Assembly: GCF_905220565.1 (NCBI RefSeq)
Contig: NC_059409.1
Coordinates: 6,331,501-6,395,500 of the forward strand
DNA length: 64,000 nt
Source: Melitaea cinxia
Lineage: Eukaryota > Arthropoda > Insecta > Lepidoptera > Nymphalidae
Direction of reading: 5' to 3'
Shown: one piece after another, positions 24,529 through 36,721 of the stretch
How positions within the stretch are numbered: the first letter of the stretch is position 1
How the letters are laid out: each line of letters opens with the position of its first letter
Position numbers and translations under genes: made by a program
The notes under the pieces: generated by a model
What the model was told of the DNA's origin: nothing
Database searches by the model: none
Seen by the model: the letters and a program-made list of their open reading frames with translations, nothing else

Positions 24529-26772
24529 TTACGTATGAAATTTTGATATTTTTTCATCTTTATGTTAATGTGTGATATATTAACATACAAATGTAAAAAT
24601 ATTAATTGTTTGATAAATAATATGTATAATCAAAGAGAAGTGTTTGTGGTTGCTTGGTGGAATGCGCACTTAACAAAAAAAAAAAAAAAAAAATCTTTCG
24701 TACCATTAATAAGACAAGAGACATGTTTGCAATTAGTGATTACCGTAACATCATCCGATAAGTATAAAATCGTCCGTTTAAATGACAAATAGTCAAATGT
24801 TACCAAAACACAACAACAAGGGCAAGAAAAATATTTCTAAGGTCTTTGAAAGTCTACTAATATTGTAATTTTGTACTGAACAATTTCCTTGTCGTATTTT
24901 CGATTCCACGTGCGAGTCAAGAAATCATCCGTGCTATTTTGTTGCTATTATATAGAAGCTATGGATCATAATAAATGAATGACAAGAGATGTCAGTCATA
25001 TGAAGAATTGAAATGAGCATACGACTATCGGATATTGAATGAGATGCCATCATTGATTCCCTTTATTTATCAATACGACAGTTGTTAGAGTATTAAGGTC
25101 AAGCACTATTTATAACTGCTAGGAATCTGAGACGTCGCTGTGGTTTGATCATGTAATATTATTGTCAGTATATGTGACAACATAATGTTAAAACTATGAG
25201 TCACATGAAGTGTATTGTTAATAAATTTAGTAGAGAAATATTCATTAAAATTCTTTCAATAGTACAAAGTACAACATAAGTTTTATAAAATAAAAATAAA
25301 AATTTATTCCTTGTAATTATACACGTATATACATTATGTTTTCACGCATGTACATAATTATATTTAAAGTAATGATGCATGTAAAGTCCTCACGTAGTGT
25401 TTATTTATTCCAATGATTTTTTATATAAAACGAAATTTGCTATTTGTATATATATTCCTATATTCCTCAGCTCAAATTATTTTTATAAAGTCTTGTCGTG
25501 ATAGTACGTACAAATGCATTAAAGGTTCATTTGCTAACAGATAAAAATAGCTTAATTATTGCAGGATTAGTACTTGTTATTTCGTAAAACAATTACAAAG
25601 TTCATTAAAAAATTTAAATAATAATTATAGCGTCATTTTATTAAAATAAATAAGTTAATATTTGCTTAAAATTATTTATTAATAGTGGCTGTATAAAATA
25701 ATTCCGACCGCTGATTTCTTATTTGAAAAAAGAACGGAGCAACACTTGAGACTCAAGAGACGGCGCGGAAGAGGAACAATGTTTGCGGGCGGACAAGATG
25801 GCGCCGTAGAAGACTTAAAAGTAAATATTTTAAGTGTTACACGTTTAATTATTGTTTTCGAACTAACTTTTATTTATCGCAGTAACCTGGTGAGTCGTTC
25901 TGTTTTTAATTTGACTGAAATAAGAAATGTTCTCGACGAAAATAATTATTTTCAATCGTTTAGTTACATTTGTATATTAAAACAAAAAAGTAAAGCATAT
26001 GAATAATCACCAGTATTTACCTCTTTAGAATTCGGTATAAATTTTAGATAAAGAGTAGCGATCACTTAAAGAAAACGTTACTCAATAACTTTGCGAAAAG
26101 AAATATCGAAATAAAAAAAGAATTTAGTACGTAAGTACGTAATAGAACAGTTAACCTTTTCACAGAAACCGTAACGAAACATGATTTTCTACGTGATGTT
26201 ATAAATTTGTTTAACGTTGTTATTACGTTATTCCGTACCAAATATTGCCTTTAAAACTCGTATACAATTTATCTTTTACCCAAATTTATAACCATATAAA
26301 AATGTTCATCCGTTAACAAATATCTAATATTAGTCCGCCCGCCCCCTTCTTCCTCTACCTTGTTTCATCTTTACGGCTCATATTTTCTGCGTGGCATTAC
26401 ACGCAGGTGCCAAGGTTATCATTAATGGTGGATTAACTTACCCCCAATATCTATCTCTTTCTATCCTACACCATACTAGATTAAAATAATCATCTCTTTT
26501 TCTCCGAAACAGATGTCTTATAATTTTTTTAAAGATATTTGCTTTTTTATTTTGGTACCCTTTGTATTTATTGTTCTTATAATACTGTTCTGGCTTTATA
26601 CAATAATTTTGCTTTATTTAAAGATAAACATATTGTTTTATAAAAGATCAAGTTATGATAGTAAGAGCTACAACAGATTAACTCTATTTTACCGAAACAA
26701 ATTTTCAGTGAAAGTATGATCCATGTAAAAATCGACATTACGATTTTTTATGTTAATTTTGTCTAAAAATGA
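24529..26772. other. AT-rich sequence; short GC-richer block near 25740-25825
   Basis: The block contains GGACAAGATGGCGCCGTAG and an ATG with a short open frame that runs into AT-rich sequence. It is not enough to call an exon. The rest has no recognised feature, apart from a 19-A run at 24675-24693. Confidence 0.35.
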
Positions 26773-27397
26773 ATAATTGTGTTTGCTCGCAAACGAAAAA
26801 AAAACCGACTTCAATTACATCGACAAGTAATACAACGTAGATCGAGGAAAAAATAGTCAAGCAACTACGCGTTATTAAAGATTACTCAAAAAGTAGTTAT
26901 CAGATCTCGATGAAATTTATATGGGACCACATGATAAACATCAGCTTTCGATTAAATTAAAAATTATCAAAATCGGTACACCCAGTAAAGAGTTATTAGG
27001 GATTTTCGAGAGTTTCCCTCGATTCCTCTGGGATCCCATGATCAGATCCTAGTTTCCTTATCACGGTACCAAACTAGGGATATCCACTTTCCAACAAAAA
27101 AAGAATTATCAAAATCGGTATATCCAGTAGAAAGTTATGCGGTATAATACAACGTAGGTCGACGAAAAAAGCGTCAAGTAAAAACACATTATTAGATATA
27201 ACTCGAAAAGTAGTTGTTAGATCTCAAATAAATTTAAATGGGACCAATTGGCACACACCACCTTTCGATTAAAATAAAATTTGTCGAAATCGGTCCACCC
27301 GGTCAAAAGTTCTGATGTAACATACATAAATAAAAAAAAAAAAAAAAAAAAAAATACAGTCGAATTGAGAACCTCCTCCTTTTTTGGAAGTCGGTTA
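26773..27397 (+). mobile_element. Dispersed lepidopteran repeat with internal duplication, copy 1
   Basis: Starts ATAATTGTGTTTGC and AACCGACTTCAATTACATCG, ends CTCCTCC...GGAAGTCGGTTA, so AACCGACTTC/GAAGTCGGTT form inverted near-ends. Inside, a ~180-bp unit starting AATACAACGTAG(A/G)TCGA occurs twice (near 26830 and 27148), each containing TCAAAATCGGT..CACCC-type blocks. A 23-A run lies at 27332-27354. Non-coding. Confidence 0.65.
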
Positions 27398-27615
27398 AAA
27401 AAAGAAAACATCACGCACTAAGTATTGCGTTAGAAGTTCTTAGATATGCACACACGTCAAACGCTTGTTGACGTACCTGTCAATATGCTCCATCACAGGA
27501 CATATTGAGCGTCAATACTTAATATTTAATAATTAGTCTTTGTCCAGAATACATGAAATACAATATAAAAAGCTAACAAAATCATGCAACTGAACATAAT
27601 GCCAAATCCTATTTT

Positions 27616-27765
27616 ATTAACCGACTTCAAAAAAAGGATATTACAACTTTTGGAGTAATCTTTGATAATGCGTATTTTCTTGACTTTTTTTTCGTCTACC
27701 TACGTTGTATTACTTGTCGATGTAATTGACATCGGTTTTTTTGGTTTATTGGCAAACACAATTAT
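27616..27765 (-). mobile_element. Same repeat, short inverted copy 2
   Basis: The reverse complement starts ATAATTGTGTTTGC and carries CAATTACATCGACAAGTAAT and ACAACGTAGG before ending TTTTGAAGTCGGTTAA, so it keeps both ends of copy 1 with most of the interior gone. It sits about 220 bp from copy 1 in opposite orientation. Confidence 0.65.
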
Positions 27766-29213
27766 GAATTGTCATTTAACAAATTTAAATTATATTTGTT
27801 TTAATTATCTATACATATTTCTAGGAACATAGGAACAACTCTTGAACATATGTGGTTTAACAAAATTAAACAAAAAGTAATTTAATTAAAACATACACAC
27901 ACTCTCCTACATTTGTTTATTAAACTAATTAAATTATAACACGTCGAAGTCACGTACCAAATTAAACCCCTTTGTCGATGAGATGCAGGAATATCATTTT
28001 GTTTAAAAGGTACATTTTTAAAGAGATAATGTCTTCTGACTGTTTAATTAACTTCATTACAATTTATTTCGCTAAACGTGCTCAGTTAATAGAGCTTTTT
28101 ATCCCTTTACCGGTATCAGCCGGGTTTTTGTCGCATTAACGAAAAAATATTGCTATCTCAACATAAATTTATCATTTTTACTGACGACGCAGTTCCGAAC
28201 GTTTTAAAGCGACGTTTAAAAATTAATGTTACTTAATAAGGTCGTGATGAATGATGTTTCAGTACTGTAATAACTGAGGAATTTTAAAGACTAAGAGTTC
28301 GTTTTTTATATCATAAAATATTAGACGAATCGCAGGTTTTACTCGATTTTATGGTTTACTATTAAGATATTATAAAATGTAGTGCGATATTTTATAACTG
28401 TAAAGGTCCAACTTTTTTCTAAGTAAACAGACAATGTGAAAACAAATTAAAATTTCAAAGTTACGTTTTGTTAAGTTTAGACGTATTTACCTAGTTATTA
28501 CTTTGAAACCAATATTGCCAATAAAATTGATTTTTATAAATAAACTAAGAACTTTTTACGAAGTATAAAAACCAATTGGATTTGTATACTACTAATGATG
28601 AAGACATCATCATCATCACTTTTGTGATGTTTGTCTAATCATTTACAAATTAATGGTTTAATAATCTGTTTATGTGGATCGTATTAATTGTTCGATTGGC
28701 TGTAATAGTTTGTTGAAATCTGTATTGATTTTATCTTAAACAAGCTTAATGTTGATGTTCAAGTTGTTGATTGAACAGGGGGTATAGATACAATCTGAAA
28801 CAGAAGTTCGTTTACAATGTTTCATATATAAACAACATATTAGTCGTTTTCCTTCATTTTTTGTATAAATTATTTCAAAACTTAGCGTGTTCAACACAAT
28901 TATTATAAATTTTAGTCTTATCAGTTTAGTACATCTGTTGCAGGTAATGATAAATGTAAACCTGTAGAATTTAAAAATAAAAATATTTTTCAGATTTCTG
29001 TAGATTAACAAATAGGTCTGGTCTTTTTATTATTATTTATGCTCTACTTGCTCCAGTTTTTGTTTATGTAATGTAAATAGTTACATACTTATTAACATAT
29101 ATGTGTATATGTAATACACAGCAATGAATTGAAACAAAAGTAAATAAACGGTATATAAACTTATATACAACGAGAAACAAACCATTAATAAAAACCAATT
29201 AAGCTTCCTTTGA
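27766..29213. other. AT-rich sequence, nothing recognised
   Basis: No supported gene or repeat. Confidence 0.5.
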
Positions 29214-29216
29214 TAA

Positions 29217-30214
29217 CACCGGCACACAAAAAAAATGAAGTGGAATGTGCATTTGACCGGACCTACTTACGGGTACGTATTTTGGTCCGCTGAATCCGAA
29301 TTTGAGGTCAGTTTGACCTGTACACCCTCAGAATTTCGAGAAAACTTTAAAAAAACGTAAAAATGATGAAAATCGACAGTTTTAATGATGTAAAAATTTT
29401 TTTAGAACTAAACTAAGAGTGATTTTTGTGTATTTCGATCCGCTGAATATGTGTCGAAACTTTATTAAGACCATGGGCCGCTTTAAATGCAAAAAAATCG
29501 CAGAAAACCCTCGAAAATTCCAAAAAAAGTATTTGTTTTTGCTTTTTCACTTTTGTTTTTGACTTTTGAAGGCTTAATTGCTTGTGCCTGTAACCAGGGC
29601 ACCTCCACGTGGTGACGGTGGGCAACAGAACCATCTGGCAGAGTCCCTGGGTAAACGGCGTGTGTGCCGTCATAGCAGGTACAAGTGATAAGTACTTTAC
29701 GATGCAGGGAGTCGGAACCCCAGTATCGGCGTCTGGTCAGAGTGAGAAAGCAGGCTCGCAGGCGTCGTCATCGAGCGACTGCAGCTCTTTAGAAGTGGGC
29801 AACTTGGCTACTGGAGAGTATACTATTACAAGAAGTAATTCTCATCTGTGTAATAAAAATCCTGATTCATTTTGTTACATTTGTGGCGAATTCAATTTGG
29901 AAAGGAATCGAAGATCGTTATCTGATAAGATCAAACAAATTTATGAAGAATGTTTTGGTCTCCAAATTACTAATTTGGATTCAACGTGGGTTCCACATAC
30001 GATTTGTAGTCGATGTAACATGATGTTAACCCGGTGGGAAAAAAACAAGAAACAGGAAAACTTGAAATTTTTACGGTTTTTTTAAGTTTTCTCGAAAATC
30101 TGAGGGTGTACAGGTCAAACTGACCTCAAATTCGGATTCAGCGGACCAAAATACGTACCCGTAAGTAGGTCCGGTCAAATGCACATTCCACTTCATTTTT
30201 TTTGTGTGCCGGTG
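29217..30214. mobile_element. DNA transposon with ~158-bp TIRs (CACTA/CMC-like)
   Basis: 998 bp with nearly identical inverted arms (about 29217-29375 and 30057-30214) starting CACCGGCACACAAAAAAAAT and ending in GTG, flanked by a 3-bp duplication TAA (29214-29216, 30215-30217). CAC..GTG ends with a 3-bp duplication suggest the CACTA/CMC superfamily, by inference. The high arm identity suggests recent insertion. It carries one open frame (29702-30085). Confidence 0.8.
29702..30085 (+). CDS. Cys-rich ORF carried by the TIR element
   Basis: 127 residues from the first ATG (MQGVGTPVSASGQSEKAGSQ). A Ser-rich linker precedes a putative metal-binding module: CYICGEF, then about 45 residues including IKQIYEECFGLQ, then WVPHTICSRCNMM, giving a C-x2-C ... 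H-x2-C-x2-C spacing. I recall similar Cys-rich modules in many unnamed arthropod transposon-associated proteins, but cannot name the family. The last residues are encoded inside the right inverted repeat, so the protein is probably a truncated derivative. There is no catalytic domain. Confidence 0.45.
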   Translation: MQGVGTPVSASGQSEKAGSQASSSSDCSSLEVGNLATGEYTITRSNSHLCNKNPDSFCYICGEFNLERNRRSLSDKIKQIYEECFGLQITNLDSTWVPHTICSRCNMMLTRWEKNKKQENLKFLRFF

Positions 30215-30217
30215 TAA

Positions 30218-31716
30218 GCATTACCTCTATGAATTTGCGGAATACGAATCAGTATAAGGTTATTTACTATTTATCCTTGCAGATTGCGGAGCTTTGGCGT
30301 TCTGTATAAAAATCAGTTACTTATCGTTTTTTATATTTTTTTTCATTATTCGGTTGAATCGCTAAATATACCTTTTCTTTTATAGCTTATTTTTGTTTAA
30401 TTACTTCAATGTGTAGCTATTTGTTTGTTGTTTTAAATTTACATGTAAAGACTAACAAGTTTGACATGACTGTACCGAGTACATCATACATCACACAAGT
30501 GTACATCAAACTTGTACATCATGAACAAGGGTTGTTCAATTGCTCGTGTTTGTGTGTGTTGTAAATAGAGTATTTTGTTTGGCAGCTTAAATGTTCCCTT
30601 TCAGCTTATATTCGAATGGTGGGCTTAACAGATAATTTGTTTCTACCCTTAGGTAAATTTTAATACTCCAACATTCGTCCGAATAAAAATTCGTTCGTTT
30701 CGTGCATGCATTCGCATTGAAATTTCTGAAACGTTATTTCAACTGAAGCGCCAGTTCGAAATAAAAAATATAGAAAGCGTGTATTCACGCTGTAATAAAT
30801 TACAATTCAAGTATTATGAAACTCATTGTTATAATTTTATTACTTTAATGGTGTGTTACAGTTCATAGCACTCAATGAATATTATATTAACTTTAATACA
30901 GTTAAATATAATATGTTTTTTAATCTATTTAATTAAAATTTATTATATTCTATAACATATTAAATGATTAATATTTTGAGTTCGTTAGTGTGTAGTTTAA
31001 AATACTTATATCTAAAATAAAAACAAAAATAATAAAAAGTTTCTTAAAACAACAGAAAATAAGCCGGTGCGTAGTTAGAGACGAGTCAATAGTTGGAAAA
31101 ATAAAATTGGTCAAATGACACTTATATCTCGAGTAAACAGTCATTAGATGCACCTGACGAGATTCCGTAGTCAAAGCCGGTGATTTAATATGGCCTTGTT
31201 AGACGTTTGCCTGGCATCGCATTACTCACGCTCGCCAAACTAGACCCCTCGTTTGTCACTCCCGACATGCTGTTTGACCGTTTTGGGTAATCTTTGCTAA
31301 AATACTGAGTGTATATATTTGCTTTTCAAAAGGAATGGATAAATAAGTTAATAAACATTTTCTAGGACATTAAACGAGTTATTTTCAAAAATAGAAATAA
31401 AATACCAGGTATTATTATAGATGTAAAAATGTAAGGAATTATAATCAATATTACCGTTATAGTTATAAAATAACACTATGATATTCCGTTTAAAATTGAT
31501 TTAAAAATTATAAAATTATTAAAAATATTGTGTAAGATGCTATTTCGTTTTTTTTTTCAATTTCTTCATAACTTCTTTCTACTCCTATTGCGAACTAAAA
31601 CGATACTTCACACTATCATATATTATAGTAAGTACAAACAAAATAGTGATTAAGTAACATCTTCTAAGACTCACCTTACCGTTTAACTGCTAACTGAGCG
31701 TAAAATGTGAAACCAT
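30218..31716. other. AT-rich sequence; one mixed-composition stretch
   Basis: About 31190-31300 is less AT-rich and non-repetitive, and might be a conserved non-coding element. No coding signal. Confidence 0.3.
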
Positions 31717-31834
31717 CTTGGCTTTGCTTTTAGACATTAGTAAAAAGCTCTACTGGTAGTCTGTCTTTACACTGTCTTGGCTTTGCTTTTAGACATTAGT
31801 AAAAAGCTCTACTGGTAGTCTGTCTTTACACTGT
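31717..31834. repeat. Perfect 59-bp tandem duplication
   Basis: Two adjoining identical 59-bp copies (31717-31775 and 31776-31834), each starting CTTGGCTTTGCTTTTAGACA and ending TCTTTACACTGT. No difference between the copies was seen, so the duplication is recent or an assembly artefact. Confidence 0.92.
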
Positions 31835-32740
31835 GTGTCACAAGTATAAGAGTTTGGAATAAAGTTGAAACCAAAGCCAGTTTAAAAGAAGCCAGTTTGC
31901 CAGTATTCAAAGAAGCAAATTTTAATTAATTTGAAAATAACAGCAGTTAATGGGGCTAGTCAAAATGTTCTATTTCCGGTTTTCGTGTCAGTTATGTGTG
32001 GGAGATTTTATTCTAGTAGAATTGCGTCCATCCTCTATTTTAAACTTCTATTGATTTGCTATACGGTAAATATGTAATACATGTTATAAGAAATAGTATA
32101 CTAAGATATTTTATATGTATCTTTACAATATATTCTATCATTTTTTCTTTTAAAATTTAAATAAATAACATTATTTGGCTTAGTTATTTACCTTGTACAT
32201 TTATTATTAAATGGATATAAAAGTGGAAAATAGTACTTAAATGACGTATGTTACGGATTGCTATACTACATTTATTATACTTTGTTGAAATTTTATTATT
32301 TATTGAATACTCTAATAGGTATAGTTTTTACATATCTATAGCGAAAGCTACAGTTTTAAACAGAATAATTAACGTTATATCATCAGTCATTTAGCAATAT
32401 AAATTTAACGAGACTAACTAATCATAATCCTTCAGTTACGGTTACGGGATTAAGCAACATAATCTGTCATTTTCGATCGTAAAATTTAACTGTTACTGTT
32501 TATTACGTTTAAATTTATTATGATTTTTTTTTTTGTAATCCTACCTTCGAAGTATCTCATAAGTTATATATTATTATAATATAACTAGAGTTTTTATTTT
32601 TAAATAACATCCAATTAAAAATTAAATATCATTGTATTATATACTCTATTAGTCATCGTTTTATTGAAAAAGTAAATAGTAATTGATTTTTTTAATAAAT
32701 CGTATACGATTATGTACGATTTTATTTTTGTGTTACCCAC
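31835..32740. other. AT-rich sequence, nothing recognised
   Basis: No supported gene or repeat. Confidence 0.5.
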
Positions 32741-32749
32741 ACATTAGGA

Positions 32750-32850
32750 ATTCTAGCCATTGGTTAGAGCGCCGACACGGTCAGTCGGAGACGCGGGTTC
32801 GAACCCCGCTGGAGCGGTCAATTTTTGATATGATATTCAAAAATGTTTGG
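32750..32850 (+). mobile_element. Short tRNA-derived SINE, family 3, copy 1
   Basis: TTAGAGCGCCGACACGGTCA, a GTCGG stem, and GCGGGTTCGAACCCCGC (T arm) resemble the D, anticodon and T arms of a tRNA. The 5' acceptor half does not pair with TGGAGCG, and the same 3' body (CAATTTTTGATATGATATTC) follows in copy 2, so this is a dispersed element and not a functional tRNA gene. Confidence 0.65.
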
Positions 32851-32885
32851 AAATCGTATAAAGTAGCGTCTTTCTAAGAAAATAT

Positions 32886-33224
32886 ACTTATCATCATCAT
32901 TATCATCATTTCAGCCTATCACAGTCCACTGCTGGACATAGGCCTCCAGAAGTTCACGCCAAAAATGGTGTGTGTTTTGCCCATAGTCACCACGCTGGGC
33001 AGGCGGGTTGGTGACGGCAGGGCTGGCTTTGTCGCACCGAAGACGCTGCTGCCCTTCTTCGGCCTGTGTATTTCAAAAGCCAGTAGTTGGATGGTTATCC
33101 CGCCATCAATCGGCTTTTTAAGTTTCAAGGTGGTAGTGGAATTGTGTTATCTCTTAGTCGCCTCTTACGATACCCACGGGAAGAGAGGGGGTGTCTATAT
33201 TCTTTACTACCGTAGCCACACAGC
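32886..33224 (-). mobile_element. RTE-derived mini-element, copy 2
   Basis: Same architecture as 1207-1536: an ATC/TGA-repeat tail (ATCATCATCATTATCATCAT), CAGCCTATCACAGTCCACTG, then the RTE 5' leader from TTTGCCCATAGTCACC to GCCACACAGC. GAAAATAT at 32878-32885 and 33235-33242 may be the target duplication. The start codon has been lost from the junction. Confidence 0.75.
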
Positions 33225-33242
33225 GAATGCTTATGAAAATAT

Positions 33243-35880
33243 GCCTATAAAGGTTACTACTAAATCTGTAACGGTTGTCTGAACCCTTAATGCTTAAAAT
33301 AAGTGTAGAAGTAATAGAATGCAGTAATTTTAAAGAATACAGCTTACATTATAAACGAAAACGAAGGTTTTTTTATTTGACTTATTATACATATTTTGTA
33401 TATAACATATTCCTGCAATACTTGATTTATTATTAATTATAGTTTTTTTTCCAGGTAAACACAGTATATCCATCTCGTCCAAAATACAATTCTAATTATA
33501 TTAATCTGGTAAGGTTAGCATTTAAAATAAGTTATACGATATCAAAGAACTTCTCGATTTCACATAAATTCGGAGCGCAAATAAATCCTTAAGTAAAGTG
33601 TAGTGCTTCTCAGTGTGAGTGTAGAATAAGGGAAGCTTACCCCTTTGTTGGTTCAGCTTAAGATTACCTCCCACGTGAAAGCAAAGAGAATTTCAAATTT
33701 TAATTATTATGTTGTATACCTTTGAAATTCTTCTTTATATCTATCCTTACAATATTTTAGCAAATTGAGTTTTAAGATTTTTGCTTGCATCTGATGTATT
33801 TTACACACATAGTTATGTATATGCTAGGTTTAAGCATTATCAAGTGCTTAGTACTTGTAAGAAAATATAGCATTGTAGTTAATTGCGTAAAGTTTTAAGA
33901 TGGTAGTTAATTACAAAAAGAATTATATTTTTGATCCACTCTACAAAAGAAGACAGTCTTTGTTTGTCTGTATATTTAAACATTTAACATGTTTTACTAC
34001 ATCATAAGTAATCAAAACTTAATTAAAATAACTTCAAATCAACCTGAATACAATACGCATCAACGGTTTATAATTTAAAGAAAGAAATGGTCCTATAAAT
34101 AACTTTGCACTTTTAACTTTACGATCACGTTAAGCATACAAAAAAGCTTTTTTTATCTACAAAATCACTTCCCGAATCAAGGCTTCTCTCGGTTTATCGT
34201 TACGCGCGTCAAGCTGTTCACATCCCTTGATTTAATTTCACGCAACGCTAACGACAATGGACAGAACAGTAAAACACAAAAACGAATCTACGAATTATTT
34301 CGTTGTCTATTTACATTACAGACTTAGCATAAAATGTCCATTCACTTACGTTAAATTCAAATTTAATTTTGAAATAAAATATCTCATAAATGGTTTTATA
34401 TTCCTGCTTAACTACATGTAGTTAATTTGTAGTAAAGTTTCCTTAAAGACACACGAAGTAGCTAATGTATACTGGCCCTAGTCAAGAAATAATCTAATTA
34501 AGAAATCGAAAAGTTATTATGTAGTTTCTGTTTTACTCCATTAATTATATTTTGAAATAAAATAGATCGATTATGCAAGAAAACAAGAACTGAATGGAAA
34601 CAATCAATCAGCTATGTCTAATCTCTTTGTTACATTAAAAAATAACGGTATTAATGAAACTCACGACGATCATCAGTAATATTGCGATAGCATCGTAAAA
34701 CACTCTCATAACCGCGCTTCCACTCAATCAAATGTTATCTAAAATATCTTCGAAATTGTACACGAAATTAGAAAGTGAAATATTGGAAACAGTAACTTTA
34801 GTATGTTATTGTGAAATTTGAACATTCGAAAGTACTACTCATGGATTGCCTGATCACAAAAGATGAAAAAAATAATAAACTTACGTATCTTGAGATCGAG
34901 TATTAGAATTTCGTATTACATGTTTCTTTTATTTGTTTTTATATATTTTTATTATCGACATACCACTTGGCGCAGTAAAACTTAGCGTTTATATTTATTA
35001 CATTTAAGTAATAAAAAAGTAATCAAATTAGAAGTTCACTCGTATTTACAATTATAAATACAGGTATCATAGTACACATGACCTGATTTATAAGAATCAT
35101 TGCACATCTTATTAGATTAACTATTATTAAAAAAAAAAACATCATGTTTTACGTTTATCACACTTGTTTATCTATGCATCAATTAGCCAACATTTGATGT
35201 TAAAATGACGTGCTACACGAGTCAATGCACACGGTGCGGTTTGAACGGAAGCTCGCACAAAAAATATGAGAAACAGGCGTTACCCGTGTGACTTGAGAGC
35301 ACCTAGGATTTCCGACCAAGCAAAAAACGACGGGAACGCGCTTACTACGAGTTGTACCTTTAAATCCAATTCTGTTGGGGACTTGTTGTTTACTCTACGG
35401 TGTCGAATAAGTTCAGAATACAACAAATATACTCGCAACATTTAGAATTCGTCTACCAACTTTTGTACGGCTTAAACTTTGTTAAAATTTATTATTTATG
35501 TTTACATGGTTATTTTGCAGTTTATTTAACTCTTTACGACGGGTTATTTTATGTACTCTTATAATTACTGCTCAAGTTTAGTGCTTTATTAATTTTTATA
35601 TTTAAATAAGCTTATAATTAAAATAATTAAAATGGATTATATATTATTAATGTATACTGTATCATGTTTCAGTGTAATTGTGTTCATAAATTATTACAAT
35701 CAAAATATGAATACACTTTTTACAAATATAAATATAATAATTATTATTTTTATTGGCATTATTATGCCATAAAAAAGATTGCTAAGATTATTCCGGTTAT
35801 TAAAAAAGTTAGAAGGAAATTAAAACTTAAATCGAAATACTAAATAATGAAATAAGTAATAGGTTAATAATATTAAAATC
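33243..35880. other. AT-rich sequence; two mixed-composition stretches
   Basis: Around 34170-34260 and 35210-35400 the sequence is less AT-rich and non-repetitive, so conserved non-coding elements are possible. No exon evidence. Confidence 0.3.
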
Positions 35881-35920
35881 ACAGTCTATATTTTATTACA
35901 TTTAATAAAAAATAGACTGT
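35881..35920. repeat. 40-nt hairpin
   Basis: ACAGTCTATATTTTATTA and its inverted copy with one mismatch around a 4-nt loop. Confidence 0.75.
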
Positions 35921-36254
35921 AGTACATAATTTTATAACAAAGATAAAACGGAGAGCAACTTCGTCTTCTCGGTTTTAGACGATCAATCTACATCATACGA
36001 ACAATATTTTATAAATTTTATAGTGAACTTAATCTTGGGGGAAGTAGAGCGGTCTCAAGTGACAAATTAGGTGAGAGAGCAGACACCTGAGACCGTTGGG
36101 CTCTGGAGAGTCTAGAATATGTCTTATTGCATGACGTTCCTGTTTGTGTAAATGGTGGAAAGGATTAGTGTCAAGAGACGTTGATTGTCTGTTCCTATGT
36201 CGCATTAAACTAATCTATTTAATTTTTGTTTTCTTATTTTAAACCGCTATAGGA

Positions 36255-36362
36255 TATTCTAAACATTTTTGAATATCATATCAAAAATTGACCGCTCCAG
36301 CGGGATTCGAACCCGCGTCTCCGACTGACCGTGTCGGCGCTCTAGCCAATTAAGCTATGGAT
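36255..36362 (-). mobile_element. Short tRNA-derived SINE, family 3, copy 2
   Basis: Reverse complement nearly identical to 32765-32849 over about 85 bases, including GAGCGCCGACACGGTCAGTC, GCGGGTTCGAATCCCGC and the body CAATTTTTGATATGATATTC. The putative acceptor stem pairs only partly (5 of 7). Confidence 0.65.
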
Positions 36363-36409
36363 ATAGGATATTTTATTAAGCTGTTCGTAGTATGTGCTTT
36401 TTTTTTATA

Positions 36410-36721
36410 CTAGCTGTGCCCGCGGCTTCGCCTGCGTGGAATTGAGAAAAAAAAAATTGTTCAGTTCGCAGCGTTACAAAATAAATATATTTCTAAAATA
36501 AAAGTAGCCTAAGCTATGTCTTATTCCATCAGCTATCTGGCAGTGACAGTCCCATCCAAATCCAGTCTTTTCAGAGATTAGCCGGAACAAACAGACAGAC
36601 AGACAAACATTGTAAAAAATGTTATTTTGGTATATGCACCGTGTATACATCCATATGCATTAAAAAAAGCGATTATTTTAATATTAAAAACAGACACTAC
36701 AATTTTAATTATTTGTATAGA
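36410..36721 (-). mobile_element. Short Helitron, family B, copy 1
   Basis: The complement starts TCTATACAAATAATTAAAAT after A and ends GGCACAGCTAG before T. A GC-rich hairpin (CGC-A-GGC / GCCGCG) lies 11 nt before the CTAG end. It shares the CAGACAGACAGACA-type stretch and the GGATGTATACACGGT block with 46118-46436. Confidence 0.75.

Noticed and set aside
25746..26006. Open frame near GGACAAGATGGCGCCG
   Set aside because: Basic start, then AT-rich low-complexity residues; no signal peptide, domain or convincing splice site.
32754..32826. Possible tRNA gene with a GGT-type anticodon loop
   Set aside because: The acceptor halves do not pair, the base before the anticodon is C instead of T, and a second copy with the same 3' body exists at 36255. 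Treated as a SINE.
36050..36095. 12-bp inverted repeat CGGTCTCAAGTG/CACCTGAGACCG as a hairpin RNA
   Set aside because: Short stem with one mismatch and a 22-nt loop; pairing does not extend, so it is weak evidence.
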